From Maea johnstoni (taxonomy: Eukaryota; Annelida; Polychaeta; Spionida; Magelonidae): a stretch of DNA of 64,000 bases. Both the position numbers and the translations under genes were made by a program. Shown here piece by piece: positions 63,363 through 64,000 of this stretch. The notes under the pieces are model-generated. The model was not told the DNA's origin. It did not search any database and was given only the letters and a program-made list of their open reading frames with translations. The stretch is from positions 21,342,931 to 21,406,930 of the forward strand of contig OZ012690.1 of NCBI GenBank assembly GCA_963942565.1, given 5' to 3'. Positions within the stretch are counted from its first letter, which is position 1; the number at the start of each line of letters is the position of its first letter.

Positions 63363-63560
63363 TTGTTACTGGTTGCAAAAATGTACAACCATAATATAAC
63401 ACCTGTTCTAAGAGATCTACAGTGGCTGCTCATTAGGGAAAGGAGCAGGTTCAGGATTCTGCTTTTGACTTTCAAAATTTGTAATTACCATACACGTACA
63501 TTAGACTCATTGCTATCCCTGCCAAGACGTTCCTCCAGTCTCCGCTCTATAGTGATGTCA
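63363..63560 (+). mobile_element. CR1/L2-type LINE reverse-transcriptase scrap
   Basis: The plus frame reads ITPVLRDLQWLLIRERSRFR, ILLLTFKICNYHTR and SLPRRSSSLRS, the same C-terminal RT block as 29215-29640. Flanks do not extend it. Confidence 0.75.
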
Positions 63561-64000
63561 TTGGTATGAAATTTTATCGATTTGATTAATTGATATTTTT
63601 TGATTCGATTTGATATGCCGTAATGTGCTCATAAGGCACAATTATTTATAGGGATGCCATTGATATCCCTTTTTTTTGATTTGATTAATTGCTATACTCT
63701 TTCCGATAAATCGATTCGATTTGATTCGGTTCAATACCCTTAGTCTTGGCCATATGCCTGAGTAAAGTACACCATAATACCATTCCTTCCAATTCCTCTT
63801 ATAAGCCATAGGAAATACTTCAATATTTAGTCAAGAGTTTCATTTGGCATTAGTTTAACAGGAAAATGTCTGTGAAAACTGTATCTTAAATAATCACACG
63901 CCATTATTGGGGTTCAGAATATGGATTATTTCGATTCGATACCCAACCATTCGATTCGATTTAATTGACAAAGTGAAAATGTTGATTTTCGAGGCTGCTG

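Larger units (their letters stand above)
61891..64000. other. Upstream flank of heme oxygenase
   Basis: Should contain the promoter and any 5' UTR exon, but I cannot place them. Seen here: a family D MITE (62249-62400), an unpaired family I end (62411), repeat family L (63060-63150), a LINE scrap (63363-63560), and TCGATTCGAT/TTGATTAATTG-rich sequence at 63560-63740 and 63925-63970 that resembles the interior of the hAT-type MITE at 60145. Confidence 0.5.

Overview
The window looks like nuclear DNA of an invertebrate animal. Five intron-containing genes with GT-AG junctions lie in AT-rich sequence packed with short inverted-repeat elements. The five protein types and a sulfotransferase of the chondroitin/HNK-1 class would suit an invertebrate deuterostome (hemichordate, echinoderm or cephalochordate), but I cannot fix the species. 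I joined exons by hand. In all five genes the lengths and phases close without remainder, which is the main support for the models.

Layout. (1) 3343-18073, plus: C-terminal half of SUPT20H, the SPT20-type subunit of the SAGA coactivator; its N-terminal exons lie left of the window. (2) 21730-32757, minus: complete SPATA4, a calponin-homology (CLAMP/SPEF-type) protein of sperm and cilia, 260 residues. (3) 34532-40137, plus: complete MITD1, an ESCRT-III-binding abscission factor, 246 residues, head to head with SPATA4. (4) 44912-47254, plus: a two-exon Golgi carbohydrate sulfotransferase, 400 residues. (5) 58504-61890, minus: membrane-anchored heme oxygenase, 338 residues, with two Cys-Pro heme-regulatory motifs in the pattern of vertebrate HMOX2. 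The five genes have unrelated jobs (transcription, cilia or sperm, cytokinesis, glycan sulfation, heme breakdown) and form no operon or obvious cluster; only SPATA4 and MITD1 may share a promoter region.

The rest is mostly mobile-element debris: a TTAA-flanked (piggyBac-like) MITE family with at least a dozen copies, a TA-flanked MITE with four copies, several other TIR families, one textbook hAT-type MITE with an 8-bp target duplication, tRNA-like SINEs, CR1/L2-type LINE tails, and two multi-kilobase TIR-bounded composites at 25889-32621 and 51138-54647.

The most unusual structures are: tandem duplications of about 71-73 bp that copy splice sites in SUPT20H (a donor-like array at 4757 and an acceptor array at 13668) with a similar duplication in the heme oxygenase gene; a 159-bp near-perfect hairpin at 49807 followed by an array of TTTAAA-centred palindromes; a kilobase-long pyrimidine-only strand with a 55-bp minisatellite; and an alternative SUPT20H C-terminus gated by a short intron that is mostly a MITE. 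I found no CRISPR array, rRNA gene or convincing tRNA gene.
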